Origin: an uncultured Spirochaetales bacterium
GTDB taxonomy: Bacteria > Spirochaetota > Spirochaetia > Sphaerochaetales > Sphaerochaetaceae
Assembly (NCBI GenBank): GCA_949289305.1
Contig: CASENB010000014.1
Span: 62,001-126,000, forward strand
Direction: 5' to 3'
Length of the DNA: 64,000 nt
Position numbers and translations under genes: made by a program. Numbering within the stretch: position 1 is the first letter of the stretch; each line of letters starts with the position of its first letter. The notes under the pieces are model-generated. The model was not told the DNA's origin. It saw nothing but the letters and a program-made list of their open reading frames with translations, and did not search any database. Below are positions 43,900 through 53,247 of the stretch, piece after piece.

Positions 43900-45072
43900 T
43901 TACACCTTCCTAGTGCTCATCTCTCTAATTCTTTTAATAATCGGTGGAAGTTTTTCGAGCACTATTTCAACTTCTTCCATCGTGTTATAGCGGCCAAAAG
44001 AAAATCTTATAGAACCGTGAGCAAGCTCGATATCTAGTCCTGTCGCAAGAAGAACGTAGCTTGGCTCTAGAGACCCGGATGCGCATGCGCTTCCTGTCGA
44101 TACCTCAATGCCCTCAAGATCAAGATACAATAGAATGCTTTCGCCCTCTGCAGATGCAAAAGATACGTCAAGAGTTCCAGGAAGCGCAGTCTCATAGTCA
44201 TCAGATCCGTTGAAAGTAACTCCTTCAATCTTCTCTTCGATTCCTTTCTTCAATGCCTCTCTCAAGGACCACAGGTAATCTCTTTCTTTTTTCTGATTTA
44301 CCCTTGCAAGCTCAGCGGCCTTTCCAAGTCCTATGATGCCCTGAGTGTTATATGTTCCGGCTCTCTCTCCACCTTCCTGATGTCCTCCGTGAAGATATGT
44401 AAAGCGCGGTACTCCCACTCTTATATAAAGAGCTCCAACACCTTTTGGTCCGTAGAACTTATGTCCGGAGAGGCTTAGATAATCGACATCCATATCTTTT
44501 ACGTCGACAGGGATCTTTCCTATCGCCTGAGTCGCATCCGTATGAACGAGGGCTCCATACTTTCTTGCGATTTTCGAAACCTCTTTTACTGGCATTATAA
44601 CGCCGGATTCGTTATTAGCGCACATTACGGAAACGAGAGCTACATCGTCTCCCATCATCTTTTCATATGCATCCAAATCGATCATACCGATCTTATCAAC
44701 GGGGATGAAATCCACCTTGTACCCTTTCTTCTTCAGGTATTTTGCACACTCGATGCTTGCTGGATGCTCAACTGCACTTAAGATAAGACGGTCTTTCTTA
44801 CCCTTTTCATCTGCAATCTCTCTGAAGATGTTGAAAACAGTATTATTTGACTCTGTCGATCCGCTGTTGAAGATTATCTCTCTCTTATCATCAGCGTTTA
44901 TTAAGGCCCTTACTTCCTCTCTTGCCCACTCGATAGCGCTTTCCGCCATTCTTCCTAGCGTATGCATGCTCGATGCGTTTGCATAGAGATCCTCGTTTTC
45001 CTTCATTATCTCCTTTACTTCAGGAGCCATCTGAGTTGTTGCGTTATTATCTAAATATATATATTTATCCAT
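43900..45072 (-). CDS. nifS: Cysteine desulfurase (NifS/IscS)
   Basis: 390 residues, complete fold-type I PLP enzyme: YLDNNATTQMAPEV at the start, VHTDATQAIGK, the PLP lysine in LSGHKFYGPKG (about 204) and the catalytic cysteine in STGSACASGS (about 329), positions close to those of E. coli IscS. It provides persulfide sulfur for Fe-S assembly and probably tRNA thiolation. First gene of the nifS-nifU-HTH operon; a palindrome lies 20 bp upstream. Confidence 0.95.
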   Translation of the reverse strand: MDKYIYLDNNATTQMAPEVKEIMKENEDLYANASSMHTLGRMAESAIEWAREEVRALINADDKREIIFNSGSTESNNTVFNIFREIADEKGKKDRLILSAVEHPASIECAKYLKKKGYKVDFIPVDKIGMIDLDAYEKMMGDDVALVSVMCANNESGVIMPVKEVSKIARKYGALVHTDATQAIGKIPVDVKDMDVDYLSLSGHKFYGPKGVGALYIRVGVPRFTYLHGGHQEGGERAGTYNTQGIIGLGKAAELARVNQKKERDYLWSLREALKKGIEEKIEGVTFNGSDDYETALPGTLDVSFASAEGESILLYLDLEGIEVSTGSACASGSLEPSYVLLATGLDIELAHGSIRFSFGRYNTMEEVEIVLEKLPPIIKRIREMSTRKV

Positions 45073-45091
45073 AAAAAAGTCCTAACTAATC

Positions 45092-45105
45092 GCTAATAAG
45101 TTAGC
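45092..45105. promoter_or_regulatory. Palindrome upstream of nifS
   Basis: GCTAA-TAAG-TTAGC (45092-45105), nested with a wider CTAACT/AGTTAG repeat (45082-45087 and 45099-45104), ends 20 bp before the nifS start codon. An operator (perhaps for iron-sulfur control) is possible; no known consensus fits exactly. Confidence 0.35.
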
Positions 45106-45140
45106 CTTAATTAATACTGTAGTCAAGTTTATAGATAAGA

Positions 45141-45443
45141 CTATTTTTCCTCATTTGATTGCGCGAGGACTACCTCTTTTGAAAAAGCAAATCTTATATG
45201 GTGTTTTTTAGCCCAGATGACGTATGAACAGGTTGGAGGAAGATAGGAGGCAAAGGCCGCTCTAAATATATTCACCTTCCTACAGGCTTTGCACTTTTTA
45301 AATCTCTCATTATAAACACTGCAAAGGCCTGAGGAACTATTATAAAACTGGCAGTAGGAGTCAAAGAAAATAAGATATTTCCCATCTATTGCTTTTTCCC
45401 TGCAACAGAGTCCGCATTTGGAGCATATGTCATCCCAGCTCAT
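45141..45443 (-). CDS. YcgN/YkgJ-family zinc- or iron-chelating cysteine-cluster protein
   Basis: 100 residues. The cysteine pattern CSKCGLCC followed by SYCQFY, GLCSVYNERFKKCKAC and YLPPTCSYVIWAK matches the UPF0260/YcgN group of putative metal-binding proteins. Function unknown. The ATG at 45443 lies inside the last codons of surE (14-nt overlap) with AAGG upstream, so it is translationally coupled. Confidence 0.82.
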   Translation of the reverse strand: MSWDDICSKCGLCCREKAIDGKYLIFFDSYCQFYNSSSGLCSVYNERFKKCKACRKVNIFRAAFASYLPPTCSYVIWAKKHHIRFAFSKEVVLAQSNEEK

Positions 45444-46179
45444 CAAAAGCCTTCTTAAGTTTCAAGTTGGCAGCAATATTGTCGCCATATCTTACAGAGA
45501 CAGAAGAAATCGATGCATAAGAGAGGGCACAGGCTTCAAAGTCGTTCAACTCCCCTTCAACTTTCACCTCGTTGCGGATAACGCTACTGATCTTAACCTT
45601 ATAAGAATCCCCGTCTTTTTCTATCAGATCGACCTTGTCACGGTATCTTACTTCACCAGGAATTGTTATCTTGGCTTTACCGTTAAAAGAGGAAGGAAAG
45701 TTTATATTTATAAAACTGCTATCGTCTAATACGCTATAAAGCCTATCAAGATTAGATGCAACGAAATCTGCAGCAATCCTGTAGTCAAGTTTTTCAGCAG
45801 AAAGGGCAATCGCTTTAAAACCAGAGAAAACCGCTTCACGCGCAGCTCCGCATGTCCCTGAATAAAGAATATCGGTTGCAAGGTTATAGCCTCTGTTGAT
45901 TCCAGAAATTACAAGATCCGGCTCTTTAGGAAAGAGCGGCTCTTCAAAACGTTTTGCATATAGTATGCAGTCTACAGGCGTGCCATCCATATAGTAATGG
46001 TTCTCAGCATATTTTGTAATTGTAAGCGACCTGTTAACCGTCATCGCATGAGCCATACCGCTCATCTCGCTCTTTGGAGCGCTTACATATACTTCGTGTC
46101 CATACTCAAGGAGGACCTTTTCTAGTTCGATTATCCCTTCTGCCTTATAGCCGTCATCATTAACTAATAGTATCGTCAT
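45430..46179 (-). CDS. surE: 5'/3'-nucleotidase SurE
   Basis: 249 residues with the SurE motifs ILLVNDDGYKAEGI (metal-binding Asp pair), APKSEMSGMAHAMT, DGTPVDCILYA, VISGINRGYNLATDI and YSGTCGAAREA. A divalent-metal nucleoside monophosphatase involved in stress and stationary-phase metabolism. It overlaps the GHMP-like gene by 20 nt and the YcgN-like gene downstream. Confidence 0.95.
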   Translation of the reverse strand: MTILLVNDDGYKAEGIIELEKVLLEYGHEVYVSAPKSEMSGMAHAMTVNRSLTITKYAENHYYMDGTPVDCILYAKRFEEPLFPKEPDLVISGINRGYNLATDILYSGTCGAAREAVFSGFKAIALSAEKLDYRIAADFVASNLDRLYSVLDDSSFININFPSSFNGKAKITIPGEVRYRDKVDLIEKDGDSYKVKISSVIRNEVKVEGELNDFEACALSYASISSVSVRYGDNIAANLKLKKAFDELG

Positions 46180-47329
46180 CTTTTAATATTCTAACGCCAC
46201 CTGTAGGAGAGAATGGCCTAAGCGTTGCATGGAAGTCGAATATGCGTTCATAGGCATTCAGCTTATCTTCAAAATCCGGAATCAAATCCCTATCTCCGAC
46301 TATCAGTATGTGCCCGCTTAGTCCCATGCTGATCAGGGAGCTCGCATACACATGAGGATTTTCATTAGCCCTCTTTATAAGCCACTCGACTTCAGGACTA
46401 GTTACCTCAAGATCCTCATAAATTCCGTCCTGTTGTTCAAGAAGAAGTTTCGAGAATTGATTCCTATCGCTGTGCTGCAAAGCATCCCATGCCTTAAGCG
46501 CCCTAGAAGACTCTTCAAGGGTGAAGTTTGCATAGCGCAGCGCATTCTCATTTGCAAGACCCCTTTTGTACTTTAATTCCCTTGGGCTGTAGTCTCTGAG
46601 CCTGATACCCTTCTCCATAGTCTTTCTTATGAGCTCCATCGTCTCTTTTGTGATCTCCTGAACTTTTCTTTCCTCTTCATAAAGGATGCTCTTAGGAATT
46701 CCGCAATCAAGAATGTATGTCGCAATCTCATCCGTGTCGAAAGGATCTTCCATGGTCTTATAGGAATAGTTTTCAAGATCGAATAATACTAGCTCTTTTT
46801 TCTTAATAATGAAGAGCGTCATCAGATCCCTAAGGCGGGAAGAACCGTTTGAATATGAATTTGCAGCATGAGCGATTCTTATCATGTCATTTAAGTCTAA
46901 AGAGAGATCCAAAAGCTCATTGAATGCGATTAGAAAACCTGCGGCAACGGCTGCAGATAGCGTATCGTAATCGGAGTGCGCCGTACGCCCAGTGATGCTG
47001 ATATCCATTCCTGGAAGCGTTATTCCATCATGCTGCAATGCGATGAACACGGCCTTAACAGTTCCGATCCATTTATCATCCGCCTTGCATTTAAGCCCGG
47101 ATAGCTGAAACTTCTTCCTATCTTGTATCGTATGGTTATAAACTTTAACAGTATTGTCGCTTCTTCTCGAAATTGCGAGCCTGAGACCTTGAGTATTCGT
47201 ACACATCAAGGCATATCCATTACAGTAATCTGAATATGATCCTAATATTGTCATAACGCCGGGAACGTCTACAACAACCTCCGGCTCTTCCCCATACTCG
47301 TTTCTATGATGAACTAGCACCCTATACAT
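46160..47329 (-). CDS. Degenerate galactokinase-like GHMP protein
   Basis: 389 residues collinear with galactokinase: VPGVMTILGSYSDYCNGYAL near 22-42 corresponds to the signature PGRVNLIGEHTDYN region. The ATP-binding P-x-G-L-S-S-S-A motif is replaced by TAHSDYDTLSAAVAAG near 116-131, and the third glycine-rich motif by SLISMGLSGHILIV near 340. Two of three catalytic motifs are therefore missing, so kinase activity is doubtful; a sugar- or nucleotide-binding role is possible. AAGGGGTG precedes the ATG. First gene of an operon with surE. Confidence 0.7.
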   Translation of the reverse strand: MYRVLVHHRNEYGEEPEVVVDVPGVMTILGSYSDYCNGYALMCTNTQGLRLAISRRSDNTVKVYNHTIQDRKKFQLSGLKCKADDKWIGTVKAVFIALQHDGITLPGMDISITGRTAHSDYDTLSAAVAAGFLIAFNELLDLSLDLNDMIRIAHAANSYSNGSSRLRDLMTLFIIKKKELVLFDLENYSYKTMEDPFDTDEIATYILDCGIPKSILYEEERKVQEITKETMELIRKTMEKGIRLRDYSPRELKYKRGLANENALRYANFTLEESSRALKAWDALQHSDRNQFSKLLLEQQDGIYEDLEVTSPEVEWLIKRANENPHVYASSLISMGLSGHILIVGDRDLIPDFEDKLNAYERIFDFHATLRPFSPTGGVRILKDDDTIS

Positions 47330-47478
47330 AAAAACACCCCTTGCTTTTTTTCTTAATAATTACATCCATTCATAACAGACGCAAGGAAATTTTTCAATTT
47401 ATTAGTCTTAAAGAGACAAAAATCGAACTTTATATGCTATTAGCGACGGAGAGATCAAAAGATATAGGTGACGAAATG

Positions 47479-47507
47479 AAAAAAAACGAGCCTGAATCTC
47501 TTCAGGC
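47479..47507 (-). terminator. Terminator of rpmE
   Basis: On the minus strand GCCTGAA-GAGA-TTCAGGC (47507-47490) is followed by TCG and eight T (47486-47479). Perfect 7-bp stem, 9 nt after the rpmE stop. I see no other element in the remaining 150 bp up to the GHMP gene. Confidence 0.9.
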
Positions 47508-47515
47508 CCCTTGAG

Positions 47516-47725
47516 TTAGTTGTTCTGACTTCTGTTGTATCTCTTGTTGAAGCGCTCAACACGTCCCGTAGTATCAACAAGCTTCTGTGTGCCTGTGAAG
47601 AATGGGTGGCAAGCAGAACAGATTTCAACTGTTAAATTCTTGCTTGTAGTCTTTGTCTTGATAACGTTGCCACATGAGCAGCGAACTTCCTGTAGTTCAT
47701 AATTAGGATGGATGTCCTTCTTCAT
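47516..47725 (-). CDS. rpmE: Ribosomal protein L31, zinc-binding form
   Basis: 69 residues: [19 protein letters not shown], then [15 protein letters not shown], the C-plus form with CxC and CxxC zinc ligands, and a basic VERFNKRY tail. Full length. AGGAAAAAG precedes the ATG. It follows rho by 60 nt, a linkage also remembered from other spirochaetes, and ends at a strong terminator. Confidence 0.96.
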   Translation of the reverse strand: MKKDIHPNYELQEVRCSCGNVIKTKTTSKNLTVEICSACHPFFTGTQKLVDTTGRVERFNKRYNRSQNN

Positions 47726-47785
47726 TTTCTTTTTCCTCCGAGTCTATGTAATTCTCTCTGCTTAAAACAGAAAGGGTACGTCTTT

Positions 47786-49672
47786 TTATATGCTCCTCAT
47801 CGCAGAATTGACACTTGCCGAATTCATGCTGTCAAGGAACTCCTTATTGTTGTTATTTTTCTTCATTTTGTCAATAAGGGATACTGACATGTCCATATCA
47901 TCAAGATTGCCGAATGCAGTCCTTAACAGGAACACCCTTGTAAGTATATCTTCAGATAGAAGAAGATCATCTCTTCTAGTACCGCTCTTCTTGATATTAA
48001 TTGCAGGGAATTTGCGGTTGTCTGCCATCTTCCTGTCAAGTACGATTTCATTGTTTCCAGTTCCTTTGAACTCTTCGAAGATAACCTCGTCCATTCTAGA
48101 ACCTGTCTCAATAAGAGCTGTCGAAATAATAGTGAGGCTTCCACCCTGCTCTATGTTCCTCGCAGCACCGAAAAATCTCTTAGGCTTATGAAGAGCATTC
48201 GAATCTACTCCGCCAGATAGTATTTTGCCGGAAGCTGGAACCGTCTGGTTATAAGCTCTTGCAAGACGGGTAATGGAATCTAATAAGATTACGACATCCT
48301 TCTTATATTCAACAAGTCTCTTCGCTTTTTCAATTACCATCTCAGCAACCTGAACATGATGCGTAGCCTGCTCATCGAATGTAGATGCGATAACCTCAGC
48401 CTTAACGTTTCTTCTCATATCAGTAACCTCTTCAGGTCTTTCATCTACGAGTAGAACGATTAAATTGACTTCAGGATGATTCGTACTGATTGCGTTTGCA
48501 ATCTTCTGCATAAGCACTGTCTTACCAGTTCTTGGAGGAGCAACGATTATAGATCTCTGGCCTTTTCCGATTGGACAGAAAAGATCAACAACTCTAGTAG
48601 AAAGATCGCTTGGCTTTCCTTCCTCGATAACCTCAAGGCGCAGTCTTTCATCTGGAAATAGTGGGGTAAGGCTGTCAAACGGAGCCCTCAGCTTCGCAAC
48701 TTTAGGATCTTCTCCATTTACTTTAAATACTTTTATCATCGCAGCAGCCTTCTCTCCGTCCCTTGGAGCTCTGATCTGGCCAAAGACAGTATCACCAGTT
48801 TTAAGTCCTGTCGCTTTGATTACAGGGGCAGATACATATACGTCCTCCCCTCCAGGAAGATAATTATTTACAGCATATCTTAGATAGCCGTATGCCCCTT
48901 CCTGCATGATATCCAATACGCCTTCAACTAGTAAGGCACCGCCGGACTGGGAATGCAGACGACACATTTTATAAATCAGCTCGCTCTTTCTTGAATCAAG
49001 AATAACATCCTCGCTGATCCCCATAGTCCTTGCCTGCTCTCTGAGCTGATCTATGTGTTTTGTAGTTAAAACAGAGAGATAAAGCTTAGGGGCATCTGGA
49101 TTTTCTTCGAGATTGACTTCCATAGGGTAGTCCTCTCTCTTTTTACCATTTTTCTTGCCCTTGCTATTATAGCGGTCGAATCTCTGATCGTTCTTCTTTT
49201 TTGCATCCTGCCCGTCTAAAGAGGATTCATCCTTTACTTCTTCCTGTTCTGCAGGTAGCTCTTCAGATTGATCATCCTGCACTTCAATCTCCGCTTCCGC
49301 TTTTTCTTCCTCTTTAGATTCAATGCTTTCAGATACATCCTCATTATCCTGAGGAGGAAGAGCGTAAGGAGAACTTACACCATCGCTTGGCTCTTCTAAG
49401 CTAAGCGGAAGTTCCATCTGAGATGATGTGGTATCATTATTATCAATAATTTCAGGCTCGCTCTGCTCTTCTTCTTTTTTTACGATTTTAATTCTTGATG
49501 CCTTGGAGATTTTAAATATCTTCTTCTCCCCTTCTTTTGCATCTTCTAATCCTTTTTCCTCTTTTTCAACTGTTTTATTCTCAGTTTTTTGCTTTCTAGG
49601 TCTGCCCCTTCTCTTCTTTACTTCAGTTTCGGCAGGGACTTCTACCTCTTCTTTTACTGTCTCATCAGACAT
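47786..49672 (-). CDS. rho: Transcription termination factor Rho
   Basis: 628 residues, about 200 more than E. coli Rho because of an N-terminal extension. Residues 1-185 are low-complexity: a [13 protein letters not shown]-hook-like patch, long Glu/Lys runs, then a basic [16 protein letters not shown] stretch. The RNA-binding domain follows ([15 protein letters not shown]), then the motor with [10 protein letters not shown] near 380, [13 protein letters not shown] and [11 protein letters not shown]. The ATG at 49672 is favoured since GGAG lies nine nt upstream, while the ATG at 49687 has no such site. Confidence 0.95.
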   Translation of the reverse strand: MSDETVKEEVEVPAETEVKKRRGRPRKQKTENKTVEKEEKGLEDAKEGEKKIFKISKASRIKIVKKEEEQSEPEIIDNNDTTSSQMELPLSLEEPSDGVSSPYALPPQDNEDVSESIESKEEEKAEAEIEVQDDQSEELPAEQEEVKDESSLDGQDAKKKNDQRFDRYNSKGKKNGKKREDYPMEVNLEENPDAPKLYLSVLTTKHIDQLREQARTMGISEDVILDSRKSELIYKMCRLHSQSGGALLVEGVLDIMQEGAYGYLRYAVNNYLPGGEDVYVSAPVIKATGLKTGDTVFGQIRAPRDGEKAAAMIKVFKVNGEDPKVAKLRAPFDSLTPLFPDERLRLEVIEEGKPSDLSTRVVDLFCPIGKGQRSIIVAPPRTGKTVLMQKIANAISTNHPEVNLIVLLVDERPEEVTDMRRNVKAEVIASTFDEQATHHVQVAEMVIEKAKRLVEYKKDVVILLDSITRLARAYNQTVPASGKILSGGVDSNALHKPKRFFGAARNIEQGGSLTIISTALIETGSRMDEVIFEEFKGTGNNEIVLDRKMADNRKFPAINIKKSGTRRDDLLLSEDILTRVFLLRTAFGNLDDMDMSVSLIDKMKKNNNNKEFLDSMNSASVNSAMRSI

Positions 49673-49839
49673 TGAGAAAAACTCCATTTAATTATAATTT
49701 TTGATTTCTAATAATAACTATGAAATGATTATTATTCGGTTAATTCTTTATTCGCTAATAACTATATTATCTGATCAGACTCATGTCAATCTAAGTTTTT
49801 ATACTTTATTTATTATTTTTAATCGTATTTTCAAAGGCA

Positions 49840-49867
49840 ATGCCCGATCTATTTTATGATCAGGCAT
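49840..49867 (-). terminator. Weak hairpin overlapping the ybaK stop codon
   Basis: Positions 49867-49858 pair with 49849-49840 on the minus strand (10 bp, one G-U; a C-A mismatch on the plus strand). The following TGCCTTTG is a poor T tract, so termination is probably weak or Rho-assisted. Confidence 0.5.
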
Positions 49868-50339
49868 CCTCTTCTACGATCTTTGCGACATGAACCCACT
49901 CTTTCGCATTAGATAGCGTAAAGAGTTCTTCTGGACTTAATGGTATTGCGCTATTTGAAGTTCCCACCGCAGGATATACGGTTTCAAAACGCTTTAAAGA
50001 CTCATCCAGATAGACCTCGATATCATCATTAAGGGCAAACGGGCATACCCCGCCAACCTTGTGTCCTGTAATCCGCTCCGTGTCATCTGCTGATAGCATG
50101 GAAGGCTTGAATCCGAATTTCCTTTTAAATTCCCCATTGTTGATTTTCGTATCGCCTGCAGTGACGATTACGACGGCGCTCTCGCCATTTTTAAATGCAA
50201 GCGTTTTAGCAATAAGCTTCTCATCGCAGCCTAAAGCCTTTGCAGCAAGAGATACAGTGGCGCTCGATACGTCAAAAAGGATTACCCTGTTATCATAGCC
50301 ACGCTCTTTCAAATATGCCATTACTTTTTCAAGACTCAT
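49860..50339 (-). CDS. ybaK: YbaK/EbsC family aminoacyl-tRNA deacylase
   Basis: 159 residues of the YbaK/ProRS-editing fold: KALGCDEKLIAKTLAFK, VVIVTAGDTKINNGEF, GHKVGGVCPFAL and AVGTSNSAIPLSPEEL. It removes misacylated amino acids such as Cys from tRNA-Pro. The ATG at 50339 overlaps the cinA stop (ATGA) and has GGAGG at good spacing; an ATG twelve nt upstream does not. Last gene of the lnt-cinA-ybaK operon. Confidence 0.9.
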   Translation of the reverse strand: MSLEKVMAYLKERGYDNRVILFDVSSATVSLAAKALGCDEKLIAKTLAFKNGESAVVIVTAGDTKINNGEFKRKFGFKPSMLSADDTERITGHKVGGVCPFALNDDIEVYLDESLKRFETVYPAVGTSNSAIPLSPEELFTLSNAKEWVHVAKIVEEDA

Positions 50340-51577
50340 ATGTTCCTCCATTTTTCAGCCATTTCTTCTACATCTTCCCCTTTAATGTACGCGAGGAGGA
50401 AAAGCATTGCAGAAACAGAGGCTCTCTTTCTGATAGAATCACGTCCCCATGATGTGAAATTCAGTTTTATTGAACGGGTATTCCTTCCTTTCATAGCAAA
50501 ACCAAAGCATACGTAGCCAGGATCTTTTCCTTCGCTCTTATCAGGACCAGCTACGCCTGTGATGGAAACAGCAACATCCGATTGGCAGCACATAAGAGCC
50601 CCTTCTGCCATTTTTGCGGCACATTCGGTAGAAACAACTCCATGCTCTTCAATAATAGAAGAAGGAACTTTTAACAGATCTCTTTTCACAATTGGACTAT
50701 ATGATACTACTGCACCCATGAAATATTCGCTTGATCCGCTTCTGCTCGTCAAAAGAGATGCAAGAAGACCTCCTGTACAGCTTTCTGCAGTGGAGACTGT
50801 CAATCTTTTTGACTTAAGCTCATCAATAAGAAGATCCAAAGCCTCTTTATTCCCATCCACGATCCTATAAGGTCCGGTTTCTTCCTTTAAACCTGAGATT
50901 GCATTCTTAACCTCATTTGCATCATTAGCACTCGCATAAAGGCTAATCCTATAATCCTGAAACCTTGTTCCCCATTCAACAGATGGATATTTCTCAGTAA
51001 GTTCTTCAAGACGGGCCTCTGCTGTAATAAAAGAGGAGAACTCAACCCTTTTGACATCGGGAACATCTAAAATCTCCCTTACTTTAGGCAAAACGGATGA
51101 GTAGAACATCGGTTCCATCTCTCTAGGAGGGCCAGGAAGGGCAAAGACAAAAGTATTGTCATCAAAGCCATAAAATCCGGGAGCAGTACCGTTTGGATTC
51201 TTCATAACATGGAATCCTTTAGGGATGAAAGCCTGTTTCTCATTAGCACCAATAGCCTTATCTTTTCCAACCCTTTTTACAAGCTCTTCAAGACACTCTT
51301 CTTCCTCCTCAAGCTCTGCGTTGAAAACACGGGCAATGCTCTCCCTTGTCATATCATCCTGCGTAGGTCCAAGGCCTCCAGTGACAATTATTATGTCGTT
51401 ATTCTTCTTAAGCGCCTTAAGAATTTCCTCTATAGATCCATCATCAGGGATTGCGACGATCTCAGACATATGGACCCCGATTTTCGTCATCTCTTTAGAA
51501 ACGAGCTGTCCATGAAGATCTCTGATGATTCCCCTTGTCAGCTCGCTTCCAATTACTATTAAAGAACACTTAGTCAT
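50336..51577 (-). CDS. cinA: CinA-like protein with C-terminal nicotinamide-nucleotide amidase domain
   Basis: 413 residues. The N-terminal MoCF-like domain has LIVIGSELTRGIIRD, IIVTGGLGPTQDDMTRE and ALPGPPREMEPMF. The C-terminal amidase has VSTAESCTGGLLASLLTSRSG, GAVVSYSPIVK and SITGVAGPDKSEG. CinA recycles NMN and hydrolyses damaged pyridine nucleotides. It overlaps lnt by 8 nt and ybaK by 4 nt. Confidence 0.93.
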   Translation of the reverse strand: MTKCSLIVIGSELTRGIIRDLHGQLVSKEMTKIGVHMSEIVAIPDDGSIEEILKALKKNNDIIIVTGGLGPTQDDMTRESIARVFNAELEEEEECLEELVKRVGKDKAIGANEKQAFIPKGFHVMKNPNGTAPGFYGFDDNTFVFALPGPPREMEPMFYSSVLPKVREILDVPDVKRVEFSSFITAEARLEELTEKYPSVEWGTRFQDYRISLYASANDANEVKNAISGLKEETGPYRIVDGNKEALDLLIDELKSKRLTVSTAESCTGGLLASLLTSRSGSSEYFMGAVVSYSPIVKRDLLKVPSSIIEEHGVVSTECAAKMAEGALMCCQSDVAVSITGVAGPDKSEGKDPGYVCFGFAMKGRNTRSIKLNFTSWGRDSIRKRASVSAMLFLLAYIKGEDVEEMAEKWRNI

Positions 51578-53228
51578 TTTTTCTCTTTCTGTACCTTACG
51601 GTATCCATGATCTTGATAATAGCGCCAGCTACAAGAATGACCGCAGATGCGTATACTGCAATATGTGCAAATAAATCAATATGGTTTACATAGAAGGTGT
51701 TTTCCCCACCCTCGTATACGGGAACGTCATATATATGGTAGCCAGGCTTGAACGGTTCCATAGGATCAACGAGAGTTCCATCAGGGGTTATCATGCAAGT
51801 TAAGCCGCTGTTGGTTCCTCTTATCATGGATTTTCTTGTTTCAATTGCCCTGAATATCGCAATGTATGCGTGCTGTTTTTCAGCTGCGACAGATCCTGAC
51901 CAGTTATCATTTGTCATGTTGACAATAACATCAGCACCGTCTCTTACGAACTCTGCCGAAATATAGCCGAATACGTCTTCAAAACAGATAGGGGTCGAGA
52001 ACTTTACCCCGTCCGATTCAAATACGACGATCTCTTCTCCCATTTCCCACCAGTTATAATCATTGGCAAGAAGAAGATTGTAAAGCCATGGCAGCTGCTT
52101 TTCGTATGGGAAATGTTCTGTAAATGGCACAAGGTGCTGTTTGCGATATTTTCCGTCAATCGCACCATTTTGAAACAGAACCACGCTGTTGTAATCTTTT
52201 CTATTAAGACTTCCGTCTTCAAGAACAGGACCGGCATTCGGATCTATCGATTCGCCATCTGCATTTCCTGTAAGAAGAGGAACATCTAATTCGGTTGCAA
52301 ACTTAATGAACTCCTCAACAAGAGCCCTCATTTCATGATTTCCTTCATAATCGTACATCATATTCCAATCGATTGAAGGAACAAATGCGGTCTCTGACCA
52401 TACTACGATATCTGGATCATGCCTGATTGCATCAAGGGTATAGCGTCTTAAATTATTGAAGTTTCTCGTATATGTTCTCAGTCCGCCTTGCCATGAGTCA
52501 TGAACATGCTGAACGGTTGCAACTCGCCATGTCCTATCGCTTTCCTTGTCGCTCCACTCTCCAAGTTTTATAAATCCGTAGATCAATGAAGCAAGCACTA
52601 AGGCCGCATATATGATAATAACAACGAGATTGCTCTTGAAATAAGCCTTGAAAGATGCCTCTCGGTCGTGAATTTTGTCACATACGAATGCACCTAAGAA
52701 CGCCTGGGGCAGAACCTGTAAGAATATTATTCCCCAGATTCCCGTAATATCTGCAATCTGAATAAGCGGCAGGTACTTATAAAGCGCATAGCAGATCGTT
52801 CCATAAGGATAGCCTGCGAACCAGCCTTCAGATAAGTAAGAATATGCAACCCAGATAATCGCCTGAAGGATGTACGATCTCTTTTTAAAGAATGTATCCG
52901 CAGCCTTAAGAGCAGGAAAGAGAAAGAACATCTCTCCACCTTTGATTATAGGTACGATTAATATCGCAAGCGGGTGGAACGTAGACAACCAGTAATTGAA
53001 GAATATGAAATAGACGAAGCCGAACATGAAGCCATATGGAGCTATAAGTTTCCAACTCGTATTTCTTATTACCGCAAAAACAGGAATCAAGATGAAAAAT
53101 GAAATAAATCCCAAGCCTTCTTCCAAAACGAATCCTGGGAAAGCCAAGGAAAAAACAAATGCTGTTACAAGTAATATAAAAACCTCAGAACAGACTGTCC
53201 TGAGGCTTCTTTTCTTCAAAGTTTCCAA
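51570..53228 (-). CDS. lnt: Apolipoprotein N-acyltransferase Lnt
   Basis: 552 residues. An N-terminal membrane domain of about six helices (FVFSLAFPGFVLEEGLGFISF, FGFVYFIFFNYWLSTFHPLA) precedes a nitrilase-like catalytic domain with Glu in VVWSETAF (about 278), Lys in YRKQHLVPFTE (about 359) and Cys in TPICFEDVFGY (about 414), plus a C-terminal anchor helix. It adds the third acyl chain to lipoproteins, fitting the many lipoproteins here. The start codon appears to be TTG (53228, with AGGAG upstream), and a terminator hairpin lies within its first 17 codons. Confidence 0.93.
   Translation of the reverse strand: METLKKRSLRTVCSEVFILLVTAFVFSLAFPGFVLEEGLGFISFFILIPVFAVIRNTSWKLIAPYGFMFGFVYFIFFNYWLSTFHPLAILIVPIIKGGEMFFLFPALKAADTFFKKRSYILQAIIWVAYSYLSEGWFAGYPYGTICYALYKYLPLIQIADITGIWGIIFLQVLPQAFLGAFVCDKIHDREASFKAYFKSNLVVIIIYAALVLASLIYGFIKLGEWSDKESDRTWRVATVQHVHDSWQGGLRTYTRNFNNLRRYTLDAIRHDPDIVVWSETAFVPSIDWNMMYDYEGNHEMRALVEEFIKFATELDVPLLTGNADGESIDPNAGPVLEDGSLNRKDYNSVVLFQNGAIDGKYRKQHLVPFTEHFPYEKQLPWLYNLLLANDYNWWEMGEEIVVFESDGVKFSTPICFEDVFGYISAEFVRDGADVIVNMTNDNWSGSVAAEKQHAYIAIFRAIETRKSMIRGTNSGLTCMITPDGTLVDPMEPFKPGYHIYDVPVYEGGENTFYVNHIDLFAHIAVYASAVILVAGAIIKIMDTVRYRKRKND
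53178..53205 (-). terminator. Intrinsic terminator inside the 5' end of lnt
   Basis: On the minus strand CCTCAGGACA-GTC-TGTTCTGAGG (10-bp stem, one G-U, 3-nt loop) is followed by TTTTTATATT. It covers roughly codons 8-17 of lnt and would end most rpsT and HU-gene transcripts. Confidence 0.8.
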
Positions 53229-53247
53229 GCCTAAAATCTCCTAAAAC

